Part shown: positions 23,298-33,113 of the stretch, one piece after another
Numbering within the stretch: position 1 is the stretch's first letter
Layout: each line of letters starts with the position of its first letter
Source of the DNA: Cryptosporangium aurantiacum
Lineage (GTDB): Bacteria; Actinomycetota; Actinomycetes; Mycobacteriales; Cryptosporangiaceae
Assembly (NCBI RefSeq): GCF_900143005.1
Contig: NZ_FRCS01000002.1
Location: 1 to 64,000 of the forward strand
Length of the DNA: 64,000 nucleotides
Direction: 5' to 3'
Notes under the pieces: model-generated
Seen by the model: only the letters and a program-made list of their open reading frames with translations
Database searches by the model: none
Told to the model about the DNA's origin: nothing
Program-made: the position numbers and the translations under genes

Positions 23298-25262
23298 CTA
23301 GGGGGTTGGGAACGAGCGTTCGTGTGCCGCGGCGCGGGTGATCCGGTCGAGCAGGATGCCGAGCAGAACGATCGCCGCGCCCGCGGCCAGGCCCTTGCCG
23401 AACAGGCTGACCTGGACGAACCCGGCGACGACGTCGTAGCCCAGCGCCCCCGCGCCGACCAGCCCGCCCACGACGACCATCGCCAGCACGTAGATCAGGC
23501 CCTGGTTCACCGCCAGCGTGATCCCGTGCCGCGCCATCGGAACCTGGACCTTGGTGATCACCTGCCACGTGCTCGACCCGACCGACGTCGCCGCTTCGAC
23601 CGTGGTGGGCGAGACGGCCCGGATGCTGTCCGCGACGATCTTGATCGTCACCGGCGCCGCGTAGACGACCGCGGCCACGATCGCGGTGAAGCGGCTCGGG
23701 GCGAACAGCGCGAGGAACGGCACCAGGTAGACGAACGGGGGCATGGTCTGGGCGGCGTCGAGCACCGGCCGGATCACCGCGTCGATCCGATCGCTGCGCC
23801 CCATCCAGACGCCGAATGCCAGGCCGAGCAGCGTCACGAAGACGGTGGCGACCAGCGTCGCGGCGAGCGTCACCATGGCGTCCGACCAGACGCCGGTACC
23901 GATCAGAAGGGCCAGCAGGACCAGCGACAGCACCGCCGTCCGCCAGGTGCCGAGCACGTACGCGAGCGCGGTGACCACCGCGACCACCAGCCACCACGGC
24001 GACTCGCTGAGCAGCGCCTCCAGCGGGTCGATCACCCCGGCCGTAAAGCCGTCCTTGAGGCCGCCGGTGAGGCCTGCGAGGTGCAGCTGGCACCAGTCGC
24101 TCACCGCGGTGGCGGCGCGGCTGATCGGGCCGCCGAAGTCCGGGCTCGACGGGAACTCCGCCGCCCACAGGTAGGTGTACGAGAGGTAGGCGCACACCGC
24201 GGCGGCTACGCCGCCTCCGATCAGCCCGTAGCGGCGCGTCCTCGCGCCGAAGCCCGGTTCGTCCTTCACCCGGACGCTCGCCGCCGTCGTGACCCGGTCC
24301 AGAACCACAGCCAGGACGACGATCGACAAGCCGGCGTTGAACGCGGTGCCGACGTCGAGGGTCTGCAGCGCGCGCACCACGACCTGCCCGAGCCCTGGCG
24401 CGTCGATGAGCGCCGCGATCGTCACCATCGACAGCGCGGCCATGATCGTCTGGTTGATGCCGATCACGATCGTGGGTTTGGCCATCGGGAGCAGGACCTT
24501 GCGCAGCAGCTGTCCGCCCGTGGATCCGAGCGATTCACCGGCCTCGACGCTGTCCCTGGGCACCTCGCGGATGCCGTGGGCGGTCAGCCGGATCACCGGT
24601 GGCACCGCGTAGATCAGCGTCGCGATCGTGGCGGCGGCCGGGCCGATTAGGAAGAGCAGGGTCAGCGGCGCCAGGTAGACGAACGTCGGCATCGTCTGCA
24701 TCAGGTCGAGCACCGGGGTGACGACGGTGTTGAACCGGTCGGACAGGCCGGCCCAGATGCCGAGCGGTATGCCGACGAGCAGCGAGAGCAGCACCGCGGT
24801 GATGGTCAGCGCGAGCGTGTCCATGCTCTCCTGCCAGAGCCCCTGCGCCCCGAGGAACAGCAGCCCGGCGAGCGTCAGCAGCGCCACGCGCCAGTTGCCG
24901 AACGCCCACGCCGCGTACGTCCCGAGGGCGACGACGCCGAGCCACCCGAGGTAGGGCAGCGGCCGGTCGCCGACCGGCTGGGAGATCAGGCCCTGCAGGA
25001 ACACGACGACCTCGTCGATCGCGACCTTGATCTCGTTGAAGAAGTAGAGGAACAGCGGGTTGGAGTTCCGGTCGGCGCCGATCGAGTCGTTGAACTCGTT
25101 GAGCCGGGCCTGGAAGCCGGTGATGTCGGCCGGTGCCAGCGCGAGCGTCTGCTTGCCGTGGAAGAGTCCGAAGCCGACCAGCCAGACCACGAGGATGCCG
25201 ACGACGGCCCAGCCCCGGTTCAGCCTCACCGCCAACCGCGCTCGGGGTACCGCGATGCTCAT
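23298..25262 (-). CDS. Tandem-fused betaine ABC permease
   Basis: 654 residues, about double a normal ProW/OpuAB permease. Two complete BPD_transp_1 domains are visible, each with its own EAA-type loop: [21 protein letters not shown] in the first half, [21 protein letters not shown] in the second. Each half has its own core motif [15 protein letters not shown] or [15 protein letters not shown]. The fusion probably gives both transmembrane halves of the importer from one chain. ATGA overlap with the ATPase gene. Confidence 0.92.
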   Translation of the reverse strand: MSIAVPRARLAVRLNRGWAVVGILVVWLVGFGLFHGKQTLALAPADITGFQARLNEFNDSIGADRNSNPLFLYFFNEIKVAIDEVVVFLQGLISQPVGDRPLPYLGWLGVVALGTYAAWAFGNWRVALLTLAGLLFLGAQGLWQESMDTLALTITAVLLSLLVGIPLGIWAGLSDRFNTVVTPVLDLMQTMPTFVYLAPLTLLFLIGPAAATIATLIYAVPPVIRLTAHGIREVPRDSVEAGESLGSTGGQLLRKVLLPMAKPTIVIGINQTIMAALSMVTIAALIDAPGLGQVVVRALQTLDVGTAFNAGLSIVVLAVVLDRVTTAASVRVKDEPGFGARTRRYGLIGGGVAAAVCAYLSYTYLWAAEFPSSPDFGGPISRAATAVSDWCQLHLAGLTGGLKDGFTAGVIDPLEALLSESPWWLVVAVVTALAYVLGTWRTAVLSLVLLALLIGTGVWSDAMVTLAATLVATVFVTLLGLAFGVWMGRSDRIDAVIRPVLDAAQTMPPFVYLVPFLALFAPSRFTAIVAAVVYAAPVTIKIVADSIRAVSPTTVEAATSVGSSTWQVITKVQVPMARHGITLAVNQGLIYVLAMVVVGGLVGAGALGYDVVAGFVQVSLFGKGLAAGAAIVLLGILLDRITRAAAHERSFPTP

Positions 25263-26335
25263 GACTGGGCCACCACGCCGAGCACCTCGTGGTCGCCGAC
25301 CACACCGATCAGCTCGCCGTTCTCCACCACCTTCACCGGGGCTGACGCCTCCAGCACCGCGCGGACCGCGTCCTTGACCAGGACGTCGGGGCCGAGCTCG
25401 TGGCCGTCGAGCGGCTCGTCGGGCCGGTGCGGCCGCATGATCCAGCGCAGCGTCAGGACGTTGGCCTTCGGCACTTCCCGGACGAAGTCGCGGACGTAGT
25501 CGTCGGCGGGCTTCCCCACCAGCTCCGCGCCGGTGCCGACCTGGACCTGGCGGCCGTCGCGCATGATCAGGATCCGGTCGCCCAGCTTCAGCGCCTCGGA
25601 CAGGTCGTGGGTGATGAAGACCATCGTCTTGCCGACCTCGCGGTGCAGGCGGATGACCTCGTTCTGCATGTCGCGGCGGATCAGCGGGTCGAGCGCCGAG
25701 AACGGCTCGTCGAACAGCAGCACACCCGGATCACCGGCCAGCGCGCGTGCCAGCCCGACCCGCTGCTGCATGCCGCCGGAGAGCTGACTGGGCAGCGACT
25801 TCTCGAAGCCGCTCAGCCCGACCAGATCGATGACGTCCTGCGCTCTGGCGAGCCGATCGGCCTTCTTCTCACCGCGAATCTCCAGTCCGTAGGCGACGTT
25901 GTCGATAACGCGCCGGTGCGGCAGCAATCCGAAGTGCTGGAACACCATCGCGACACGGTGCCGACGCAATTCGCGCAGCGCTTTGTCGTCGGCGTCGCGG
26001 ATGTTCTGCCCCTGGATCAACAGGTCGCCGGCGGTCGGCTCGATCAGCCGGGTGAGGCAGCGGACGAGCGTCGACTTACCGGACCCGGACAGTCCCATCA
26101 CGACGAACACCTGGCCGGGCTCGACGTCGAAGCTCAGGTCGCACACCGCGGCCAGGCAGCCGGTCTTCTCCTTGAGCGCGGCGCGCGGCAGCGCCGCCAG
26201 TTCCGGGTCGGCGGGGATCCGCTCGGCCCTGGGCCCGAAGACCTTCCAGAGGTGCCGGACGCTGATGTCGGCATCGGTGCGGGCGTCGTCGGTGGCGCGC
26301 GCGGGTGGGGATGCTTCTGCAGTGGATGCCGTCAC
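25259..26335 (-). CDS. Glycine betaine-type ABC ATP-binding protein
   Basis: 358 residues, GTG start. Walker [15 protein letters not shown]-loop [11 protein letters not shown], signature [15 protein letters not shown], Walker [14 protein letters not shown] and H-loop FITHDLSEA. The N-terminus has the ProV/OpuAA-type leader helix region, and the last 70 residues resemble CBS-like sequence ([31 protein letters not shown]), which in OpuA senses ionic strength. First gene of the operon; the upstream gap carries a long inverted repeat. Confidence 0.93.
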   Translation of the reverse strand: MTASTAEASPPARATDDARTDADISVRHLWKVFGPRAERIPADPELAALPRAALKEKTGCLAAVCDLSFDVEPGQVFVVMGLSGSGKSTLVRCLTRLIEPTAGDLLIQGQNIRDADDKALRELRRHRVAMVFQHFGLLPHRRVIDNVAYGLEIRGEKKADRLARAQDVIDLVGLSGFEKSLPSQLSGGMQQRVGLARALAGDPGVLLFDEPFSALDPLIRRDMQNEVIRLHREVGKTMVFITHDLSEALKLGDRILIMRDGRQVQVGTGAELVGKPADDYVRDFVREVPKANVLTLRWIMRPHRPDEPLDGHELGPDVLVKDAVRAVLEASAPVKVVENGELIGVVGDHEVLGVVAQS

Positions 26336-26360
26336 GTCGCTGGCTCCTCACGCCCCGCTC

Positions 26361-26396
26361 GTTGCGCATCATGCAATAAATCGCACGGAGTGCAAC
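26361..26396. promoter_or_regulatory. Long inverted repeat upstream of the betaine importer
   Basis: GTTGCGC (26361-26367) and GTGCAAC (26390-26396) form an imperfect inverted repeat around an AT-rich centre containing TGCAATAAATCGCA. It lies just upstream of the ATPase start and probably overlaps the operon promoter. It is the best candidate operator here. The regulator is not encoded next to it. Confidence 0.4.
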
Positions 26397-26445
26397 ACAG
26401 GTTCTTGCGCGGCAGTAGCGAGTGTCAAGGCCTACTCGATAACCG

Positions 26446-27567
26446 TTACGGCTCGCCGAGGTACTTCAGCGCCACCATCCGGATGAATTGGTGGACGCCG
26501 TCCTCGTCGGGTGCCAGCGGGCCGGGCTGGTACCGCGCCGCTGCGATTCCCCGCTGGACCGACTCGCAGGCAGCCCAGTCCTGGCGGTTCGTGAGGTCCC
26601 AGAAATCGACGGCGTACGCGGGATCAAAGCCCGGACGAGATGCGACCTCGGCGGGGAACAGCCAGGCGCACTCCACGCGCGTCCGGCCGGGCGCCAGCGG
26701 CGTCAGCCGGTGCGTCATCACGTAGTCGGGATGCAGGCTGATCAGCAGGTTCGGGAACATCGCCGCGTACATCACGGTGCGCAGCCGGTGCTCGTCGAGC
26801 CCGGGGATCGGGCTGCCGCCGCTGCGCCCGTCCAGCGACATCGTGGCCGCGCCGTCGCGGAGGTCCATCCAGCCGCCGACCCAGTCGCCGGGCAGGTCCA
26901 GGTTCTCGCCGCTCTCGGGCGGGCTGACCTGGCACAGCTCGGGATGGATCAGCGCGCAGTGATAACACTCCTGATAGTTCTCGACGATCGTCTTCCAGTT
27001 CGCCGCGACGACGTACTCGTGGCTGGTGACCGTGGTCAGCTCGGCAGGCGAGTAGGGGGCGACGGTGTCCTCGAGCGCGCCGACGTGCTCGGCGAACGGC
27101 GGCGGGTCGGCGTCCAGGGCGACGAACACCCAGCCGTGCCACTCCGCGCTCGGCAGCTCGATCAGCCCGAAGCCGGACTTGTCGAGGTCGCGGAATCCGG
27201 GTGCGGCCCGGAGCGCACCGTCCACGTCGTACGTCCACGCGTGGTACGGGCAGGTGAGCACCCGTTTCACCGCCGAACCACCGCACGGCAGCAGTTCGTG
27301 GCCGCGATGACGGCAGGCGTTGACGAACGCGCGTAACCGTCCGTCCCGCGCCCTCGTGAGCAGCACACCCTCGGTCGGGCCGACCGCGACCGCGCGGTGC
27401 GCACCGGGTTCGGCCAGGTCCTCGGCGCGGCCGGCGCACGTCCAGCCGCCGAAGAAGTGCCGCTGTTCCCAGGCCAGCACGTCGTCGTCCAGATAGGCCG
27501 CGCGGGGCAGCATCCGGGCCTGCCCCAGCTCGGCCAGGCTCGCCGCGAGATGTTCTTGATTGAACAT
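26446..27567 (-). CDS. Rieske non-haem iron oxygenase, quaternary-ammonium type
   Basis: 373 residues. Rieske centre ligands Cys85-x-His87 in NACRHRGHELLP and Cys106-xx-His109 in TCPYHAWTY. The catalytic iron region is VENYQECYHCALIHPEL, the ECYHC form typical of GbcA, CntA and stachydrine demethylase rather than of ring dioxygenases. By family these enzymes demethylate or cleave quaternary ammonium compounds. The gene follows the PotC-like permease by 18 bases and is the last gene of that operon; no reductase partner is adjacent. Codon 78 is TTA. A ring-hydroxylating role is less likely. Confidence 0.85.
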   Translation of the reverse strand: MFNQEHLAASLAELGQARMLPRAAYLDDDVLAWEQRHFFGGWTCAGRAEDLAEPGAHRAVAVGPTEGVLLTRARDGRLRAFVNACRHRGHELLPCGGSAVKRVLTCPYHAWTYDVDGALRAAPGFRDLDKSGFGLIELPSAEWHGWVFVALDADPPPFAEHVGALEDTVAPYSPAELTTVTSHEYVVAANWKTIVENYQECYHCALIHPELCQVSPPESGENLDLPGDWVGGWMDLRDGAATMSLDGRSGGSPIPGLDEHRLRTVMYAAMFPNLLISLHPDYVMTHRLTPLAPGRTRVECAWLFPAEVASRPGFDPAYAVDFWDLTNRQDWAACESVQRGIAAARYQPGPLAPDEDGVHQFIRMVALKYLGEP

Positions 27568-27585
27568 GCAGTCAACGGTAGGTGC

Positions 27586-28431
27586 TCAGGTCTCCCCCGT
27601 GAAGGCCCCGATCGTGGGCTGGGATTTCTTCTCCCCCCTGGTGAGACGGCGGTACGCGACGACGCCGACGACCACCGCCACGAGCGACGCGGCCAGCATC
27701 AGCGTCGCCAGCGCGTTCAGCGCCGGGGTCGGTGCCGCCCGCGCGGTGTTGTAGATCTTCACCGCGGTCGGTTCGCTCGACGCGCTGCCCGACAGGTAGC
27801 GCACGATCACGAAGTCGTCGATGACGTCCGCGAACACCAGCACCGCGCTGGCGAACACCGCCGGGGCGAGCAGCGGCAGCAGCACCCGGCGCAGCGCCCC
27901 GAACGACGACGCGCCCAGGTCCTGCGCGGCCTCCTCGTACTGTTTGCCGATCGTCGCCAGCCGAGCTCTGACGATGATCACCGGGTAGGACACCTGGAAC
28001 GTCACCAGCCCGGCCACCTGCGCCGACGTCCCGAGCGTCAGCGGCGTCGCGACCTGCGTGACGAGGAAGAGCAGCGCGACCGCGAGCAGCGTCTCGGGCA
28101 GCACGAACGAGAGCAGCATCAGGAAGCTCGCGCCGGCGGGCAGCCGTCCCCGCCACCGGTCGACGCCGAGCGCGAACGCGACGCCGAGCGGAACCGTGAT
28201 CAGCGTCGTCAGCAGGCCCAGCCACAGCGTGTGCGTCAGCGCGGTGTGCAGCGAGTCGTCGTGCCACACCGAGCGGGTCGGATCGCCGTAGTACCAGCGC
28301 GTCGAGAAGCCCTGCCAGTTCGTCCGCGACCGGCCGGCGTTGAACGAGAACAACACCGCGATCGCCACCGGCAGGAGCGACCAGACCAGGTAGACCGCGG
28401 TGACCGTGCCCAGCACGTACGGCCGCCTCAC
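27586..28431 (-). CDS. PotC-like ABC permease
   Basis: 281 residues, about six membrane helices. The EAA-type loop is YEEAAQDLGASSFGALRRVLLP, characteristic of the second permease of polyamine-type importers. ATGA overlap with the PotB-like gene upstream and an 18-base gap to the Rieske gene downstream. Together with the other pot-like genes it forms one importer for a cationic small molecule. Confidence 0.9.
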   Translation of the reverse strand: MRRPYVLGTVTAVYLVWSLLPVAIAVLFSFNAGRSRTNWQGFSTRWYYGDPTRSVWHDDSLHTALTHTLWLGLLTTLITVPLGVAFALGVDRWRGRLPAGASFLMLLSFVLPETLLAVALLFLVTQVATPLTLGTSAQVAGLVTFQVSYPVIIVRARLATIGKQYEEAAQDLGASSFGALRRVLLPLLAPAVFASAVLVFADVIDDFVIVRYLSGSASSEPTAVKIYNTARAAPTPALNALATLMLAASLVAVVVGVVAYRRLTRGEKKSQPTIGAFTGET

Positions 28432-29285
28432 GACCGGGTCCCCTCGGTGTCGCGGGTCGACCGCACGTACAGCAGCATCGGGACGATCGAGACCAGCAGT
28501 ACCAGCAGGACGAACGCGGCGGCTTGCCCGGTCTGGCCCGGCGCGAGCACCGCGTTGTTGATCAGGTTGCCGACCATCGAGGTCTGCGGCGACGCGGAGA
28601 GCAGGTCGTTGGTGAAGTAGTCACCGAGCATCGGGAGCGTCGTCAGCAGCCCGCCTGCCAGCAGCGCGGGCCTGCTGAGCGGCAGCGTCACCCGCCAGAA
28701 CGTCTGCACCCGGCCGGCGCCGAGGTCGCGGGCGGCCTCGATCGCGTGCGCCGGTAGCCGGTCGAGACCGACGTAGAGCGGCAGGATCGCGTACGGCACG
28801 TACCCGTAGACGAGGCCGAGCACGACCACGTAGCCGTTGCCCGACAACCACGTGACCTGCGTACCGAGCGCCCGGTTGACCAGCCCGTCGTTCTGCAGCA
28901 GGTTCACCCAGGCCAGCATCCGCATCATGTAGCTGATCCAGAACGGTGCGATCAGCAGCGCGAGCAGGACACCGCGCCACCGGCCGGCCAGCCGCGCGGT
29001 GAAGTACGCCACCGGGTACGCGATCACCAGGCAGAGCGCGCTGGCCAGCAGCGTGTATCCGAACGTCCGCAGGATCGCGGGGCCGTAGAGCGCCAGGTTG
29101 TCGAACACGTACACGAACTGCTCGCCGTTCCAGTAGGCCGGGTTCCACTCCGGGATCGGCGTCCGGAAGATCGGGTCGACGGTGCCGAACGCGATCGCCA
29201 GGACGACGTAGAGCGGAACCAGGAACAGCGCGACCAACCAAATGATCCCGGGAAGCGCCAGCGTCGGCCAGAGCCACCTACGCAC
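28428..29285 (-). CDS. PotB-like ABC permease
   Basis: 285 residues, first permease of the polyamine-type importer. Hydrophobic start LWPTLALPGIIWLVALFLVPLY; EAA-type loop at HAIEAARDLGAGRVQTFWRVTLPLS. Its start overlaps the end of the substrate-binding gene by 8 bases, and its stop overlaps the PotC-like start, so the operon is tightly coupled. Confidence 0.9.
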   Translation of the reverse strand: MRRWLWPTLALPGIIWLVALFLVPLYVVLAIAFGTVDPIFRTPIPEWNPAYWNGEQFVYVFDNLALYGPAILRTFGYTLLASALCLVIAYPVAYFTARLAGRWRGVLLALLIAPFWISYMMRMLAWVNLLQNDGLVNRALGTQVTWLSGNGYVVVLGLVYGYVPYAILPLYVGLDRLPAHAIEAARDLGAGRVQTFWRVTLPLSRPALLAGGLLTTLPMLGDYFTNDLLSASPQTSMVGNLINNAVLAPGQTGQAAAFVLLVLLVSIVPMLLYVRSTRDTEGTRS

Positions 29286-30537
29286 CGGCTTTGAACTCCT
29301 GCCAGACCGTGTGCCACTTCGCGTCCACGTCGGTGGGCAGCTCGAGCAGCCGGTATCCGACGTCGAAGTACTTCGGTAACACGGTCGCGGACGCCAGGTT
29401 CGACGGCAGGTACTCGTCCTGCACCAGCGTCGTCGGCTCGATCGAGGTCTGCGGCGGCTGGTAACCGATGAACGAGAAGTTCGCCAGCGCGGTCGCGTTG
29501 TCGAGCATGTGGTTGACGAACAGGTGCGCGAGCACCGGGTTCTTGCCGCCGCGCAGCACGACCATCAGGTCGTTGTCGACCGAGCCCTTGCCGTCGGACG
29601 GGAACCAGTACCGCAGAATCTCCGGCCCCACGCCGCTGGGCAGGTAGGACACCGCGTTGACGACGTCACCCGACCACATCTGCGCGACGCCGAGCTGCCC
29701 GGCGGGCAGGTCGTTGTACATCGTGATCGTGACCTTGGGTTTGGTCGCCTTCTGAAGTGCGGTGAGCTGCGCGGCGATCTCGTCCAGCACCTTCTGGTCG
29801 CCCGAGTTGATCTCCGAGCTGCCCGAGCGCAGCAGCGCCATCGCCATGCAGGTGTGCCAGTCGTCGAGCACCGCGGTCCGGCCCCGGTACTTGGGGTCCC
29901 AGAGGACGTCGTACGGGTTGGCGCGCGCCGCGACGTCCTCGCGGACCTGATCGGTGCGCCAGCCGATGCCGGTCGTGTAGACCGTGTACGGCACCGTGTA
30001 CTGCCAGCCCTGGTCGTACCAGGGGTCGGTGAACTGCGGCCAGACGTTCTTGATGTTCGGCACGTAGTCATGCGTCAGCGGCCGGATCAGCTTGGCCGTG
30101 ACCAGCCGGGAGAGCTGGTCGTAACTGGGGAAGAAGAGGTCGAACGGCGTCCCACCGGCGCGGATCTTGGTCAGTGCCTCGTCGGTGTCATTGAACGTCG
30201 AGAGCGCGACCTTGACGCCGAACGCGGCGTACTTCTTCTCGAACGACTTGATCGCGGCCGGATCCATGTAGTCGGCGTAGTTGTAGAGCTGCAGCGTCGC
30301 GTTCCGCTCGGGTTCCCGCCCGGCCGGGATCGGCGCGTTGTCCTCGGTGATCGGCCACTTCACCGGGTTGTCCGGGGTCGCGATCGTCAGTTGTGCGGTC
30401 GACGAGTTGCTCTCGTCCCGGGAGCACGCGATCAGGAACTGCGGCGCCGCGACACCGAGCCCGCCGACCAGCGCCGCGCGACGGAGGAACGAGCGGCGGT
30501 CGATCGGGAACCGTCGACGGTGCGGGGTTTCGGGCAT
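29278..30537 (-). CDS. PotD-like substrate-binding lipoprotein with Tat signal
   Basis: 419 residues. The N-terminus has a twin-arginine motif (DRRSFLRRAALVGG) and a lipobox ending in FLIACS, so it is probably exported folded by Tat and lipid-anchored. The mature part is a PotD/PotF-type binding protein (LQLYNYADYMDP; TPFDLFFPSYDQLSRL; VPYTVYTTGIGWRTD; AQMWSGDVVNAV). The ATG at 30537 has GGGAGGA just ahead. First gene of the operon that ends with the Rieske oxygenase; its promoter region holds a GACTGA-N4-TCAGTC palindrome. Codon 387 is TTA. Confidence 0.9.
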   Translation of the reverse strand: MPETPHRRRFPIDRRSFLRRAALVGGLGVAAPQFLIACSRDESNSSTAQLTIATPDNPVKWPITEDNAPIPAGREPERNATLQLYNYADYMDPAAIKSFEKKYAAFGVKVALSTFNDTDEALTKIRAGGTPFDLFFPSYDQLSRLVTAKLIRPLTHDYVPNIKNVWPQFTDPWYDQGWQYTVPYTVYTTGIGWRTDQVREDVAARANPYDVLWDPKYRGRTAVLDDWHTCMAMALLRSGSSEINSGDQKVLDEIAAQLTALQKATKPKVTITMYNDLPAGQLGVAQMWSGDVVNAVSYLPSGVGPEILRYWFPSDGKGSVDNDLMVVLRGGKNPVLAHLFVNHMLDNATALANFSFIGYQPPQTSIEPTTLVQDEYLPSNLASATVLPKYFDVGYRLLELPTDVDAKWHTVWQEFKAGA

Positions 30538-30634
30538 GTGTCCTCCCGCCGTGGCCGGAACATCGGCTCTCACCTGCGAGGACGTGCGGCCGGGAGGCCG
30601 AGGCGACCTTGCCGGTGCTGAGCACCGTGGCATA

Positions 30635-30650
30635 GACTGAACGCTCAGTC
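30635..30650. promoter_or_regulatory. TetR-type operator, site 1
   Basis: GACTGA-ACGC-TCAGTC, perfect 6-base arms around a 4-base spacer, in the gap between the divergent PotD-like and aminotransferase genes. The same palindrome recurs at 33843 next to the TetR gene and at 40301, so it most likely controls both flanking operons. Confidence 0.7.
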
Positions 30651-30675
30651 AATGCTGCCGCTGAAGGATTCAGCA

Positions 30676-32034
30676 ATGAGCGTTGCGGTCACTCCCGTCA
30701 CCACACTTATCGCCGCGCAGGAAAAAGCATTCCTGGTACGACAGCCCCGGAGCCGGGCTCTGCACGAGCGCGCCCGGCAGCGGCTCGCCGGTGGAGCCAC
30801 GTCCAGCTGGCAGATCGCCGCACCGCAGCCGGTCTGGCTCAGCCACGGCGTCGGCGCGCACGTCTACGACGTCGACGGCACCGAGTACGTCGATATGCAC
30901 GGCGGCTACGGCGTCTCGGTCGTCGGGCACGCCCACCCGGCGGTGGCCGCCGCGATCCGCGAGCGCGCCGGCCGCGGCACGCACTTCGCCCAGCCCACCG
31001 AGGACGCGATCGTGGTCGCCGAGGAGCTGGCCCGCCGGTTCGGGCAGCCACTGTGGCGGTTCGCGAACTCCGGTACCGAGGCCACGATGGACGCCGTCCA
31101 CCTGATGCGCGCGGTGACCGGACGCGACCTGATCCTCAAGGTCGAGGGCTGTTACCACGGCCACCACGACTCGGTGCAGGTCTCGGTGTTACCCGACGCC
31201 GACGAGGTGGGCCCGGCCGGCCGTCCGGCGGCGAGCGCGTCGAACAGCGGCATCCCGCAGGCGATCCGCGACCTGGTGATCGTCGTCGGCTTCAACGACC
31301 TGGACGCCGTGCACCGCGCGCTGGTCGAGCACCCGGGCCGGGTCGCCGGGATGATCCTGGAGCCGGTGATGATGAACGCGGGCATCATCCCGCCGCTGCC
31401 CGGTTACCTCGCCGGCCTCGCCGACCTGCTGCACGCCCACGGCGCGCTGCTCGCGTTCGACGAGGTGAAGACCGGACTGACGGTGGCCGCCGGCGGCGCG
31501 ACCGAGCGTTACGGCGTGACCCCGGACCTGATCTGCCTCGCCAAGGCCCTCGGCGGTGGCGTGCCGACCGCGGCGATCGGTGGCAGCGACGCCGTGATGG
31601 GCGCGATCGCCGACGGCCGGTACGACCAGGTGGGGACGTTCAACGGAAACCCGCTGGCGATGGCCGCGGCCCGTGCCACGCTGACCGACGTGCTGACGCC
31701 CGCCGCCTACACCCGGTTGGACGCTCTGAGCGCGCGGCTGGCGGCCGGCATCCGGACGAAGATCGCCGGGCAACCGTGGCAGGTGGTGGTGGTCGGCGCC
31801 AAGGGCTGCCTGACGTTCGCACCCGAGACGCCGCGCGACTACCGCGACTTCCTCCGCGTCGACGGAGCGCTGTCCCACGCGCACTGGCTGGTCCAGCACA
31901 ACAACGGCGTCTTCCTGCCGCCCTGGGGGAAGTCGGAACAGTGGCTGATCTCGGTGCAGCACGACGAGGCGGACGTCGACCGGTTCGTGGACAACGTCGG
32001 TTTGTTCGTGGCCGCGCTGGACGCTGCCCGGTGA
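30676..32034 (+). CDS. Class III PLP-dependent aminotransferase (GSA-aminomutase-like)
   Basis: 452 residues. Fold type I class III enzyme close to glutamate-1-semialdehyde aminomutase and beta-amino-acid aminotransferases. Seen: DGTEYVDMHGGYGVSVVGHAHP, RFANSGTEATMDAVHLMRA (phosphate/PLP contact), EGCYHGHHDS, LLAFDEVKTG (Asp to pyridine nitrogen) and Schiff-base lysine in ICLAKALGGGVP. It is not the haem-pathway HemL, because it sits in a transport/catabolic operon and is coupled (GTGA) to the importer ATPase. It probably moves the amino group of the imported compound. Codon 172 is TTA. Confidence 0.88.
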   Translation: MSVAVTPVTTLIAAQEKAFLVRQPRSRALHERARQRLAGGATSSWQIAAPQPVWLSHGVGAHVYDVDGTEYVDMHGGYGVSVVGHAHPAVAAAIRERAGRGTHFAQPTEDAIVVAEELARRFGQPLWRFANSGTEATMDAVHLMRAVTGRDLILKVEGCYHGHHDSVQVSVLPDADEVGPAGRPAASASNSGIPQAIRDLVIVVGFNDLDAVHRALVEHPGRVAGMILEPVMMNAGIIPPLPGYLAGLADLLHAHGALLAFDEVKTGLTVAAGGATERYGVTPDLICLAKALGGGVPTAAIGGSDAVMGAIADGRYDQVGTFNGNPLAMAAARATLTDVLTPAAYTRLDALSARLAAGIRTKIAGQPWQVVVVGAKGCLTFAPETPRDYRDFLRVDGALSHAHWLVQHNNGVFLPPWGKSEQWLISVQHDEADVDRFVDNVGLFVAALDAAR

Positions 32035-33113
32035 ATAGCGGGCTCCGGCTCACCGAGCTGCACAAGTCGTTCGGCGGGCTGCCCGCGGTGCGCGGCATCA
32101 ACCTCGACATCGACGCCGGGGAGTTCTTCTCGCTGCTCGGCCCGTCCGGCTGCGGCAAGACCACGACGCTGCGGATGATCGCCGGGTTCGAGCAGCCCGA
32201 CCGCGGCGCGATCACCCTGGACGACGTCGACCTGGTGGCGATGCCGCCGCACCGCAGGCCGGTCAACACGGTCTTCCAGAACTACGCGCTGTTCCCGTTC
32301 CTCGACGTCCGGCGCAACGTCGCGTTCGGGCTGAAGTACTTGAAGCTGGGCAAGGCGGAGACCGCTCGGCGGGTCGACGAGGCGCTCGCGCTGGTGCGGA
32401 TGTCGTCGTTCGCGAGCCGCCGCCCGGCGCAGCTGTCCGGTGGGCAACAGCAGCGGGTCGCGCTGGCCAGGGCGCTGGTGCTGCGCCCGTCGGTGCTGCT
32501 GCTGGACGAGCCGCTCGGTGCGCTCGACGCGAAGCTGCGCAAGGAGCTCCAGGGCGAGCTGCGGGCGGTGCAGCGGGAGGTCGGGATCACGTTCGTCTAC
32601 GTCACGCACGACCAGGAGGAAGCGCTGACGATGTCGGACCGGATCGCGGTGCTCGCCGACGGGTTGATCGAGCAGGTCGGCACGCCGGAACAGGTCTACT
32701 CCGAACCGGCCAGCGCGTATGTGGCCGGATTCCTCGGTTCGGCCAACGTCGTCGACGTGGAGGTCGTGGCTGTCGAGGAGACGGCCACCTGCCGGCTCGG
32801 CCCGCACGTGCTGCAGGCCGTGCCGACGGCGGAGGCACCGGAGGGCGCCGGGAAGCTGGTGATCCGGCCGGAGCGGGTGACGCTCGGGCCGACCGGCGCC
32901 GAGCCGCGCCACGGTGCGGCGGCGCTCAACGGGCTGGTCGACCGGGTCGTCTACACCGGACCGACCACGCAGGTGCTGGTGCGGCTCGCCGACGGACAGA
33001 CGCTGCTGGCCGCGGTTCCGAACCAGGCGGGTCCGGCGTCGGTGAAGTACGCGGCGGGTGATCCGGTCACGGCCTTCGTCGCCCCGGACGCCGCGCGGCT
33101 GTTAGCGCCCTAG
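32031..33113 (+). CDS. PotA-like ABC ATP-binding protein
   Basis: 360 residues, GTG start overlapping the aminotransferase stop. Walker A GPSGCGKTTTLRM, Q-loop FQNYALFPF, signature LSGGQQQRVALARAL, Walker B VLLLDEPLGALD, H-loop VTHDQEEALTM. The C-terminal TOBE-like domain runs from about residue 240. It energises the PotB/C-like permeases encoded divergently on the other side of operator site 1. Codon 358, three codons before the stop, is TTA. The stop overlaps the convergent TetR stop. Confidence 0.92.
   Translation: MNSGLRLTELHKSFGGLPAVRGINLDIDAGEFFSLLGPSGCGKTTTLRMIAGFEQPDRGAITLDDVDLVAMPPHRRPVNTVFQNYALFPFLDVRRNVAFGLKYLKLGKAETARRVDEALALVRMSSFASRRPAQLSGGQQQRVALARALVLRPSVLLLDEPLGALDAKLRKELQGELRAVQREVGITFVYVTHDQEEALTMSDRIAVLADGLIEQVGTPEQVYSEPASAYVAGFLGSANVVDVEVVAVEETATCRLGPHVLQAVPTAEAPEGAGKLVIRPERVTLGPTGAEPRHGAAALNGLVDRVVYTGPTTQVLVRLADGQTLLAAVPNQAGPASVKYAAGDPVTAFVAPDAARLLAP

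Noticed and set aside
30676-32034. Aminotransferase as the haem-pathway HemL
   Set aside because: It resembles glutamate-1-semialdehyde aminomutase, but it is coupled to an importer ATPase in a catabolic regulon and no other tetrapyrrole gene is near.
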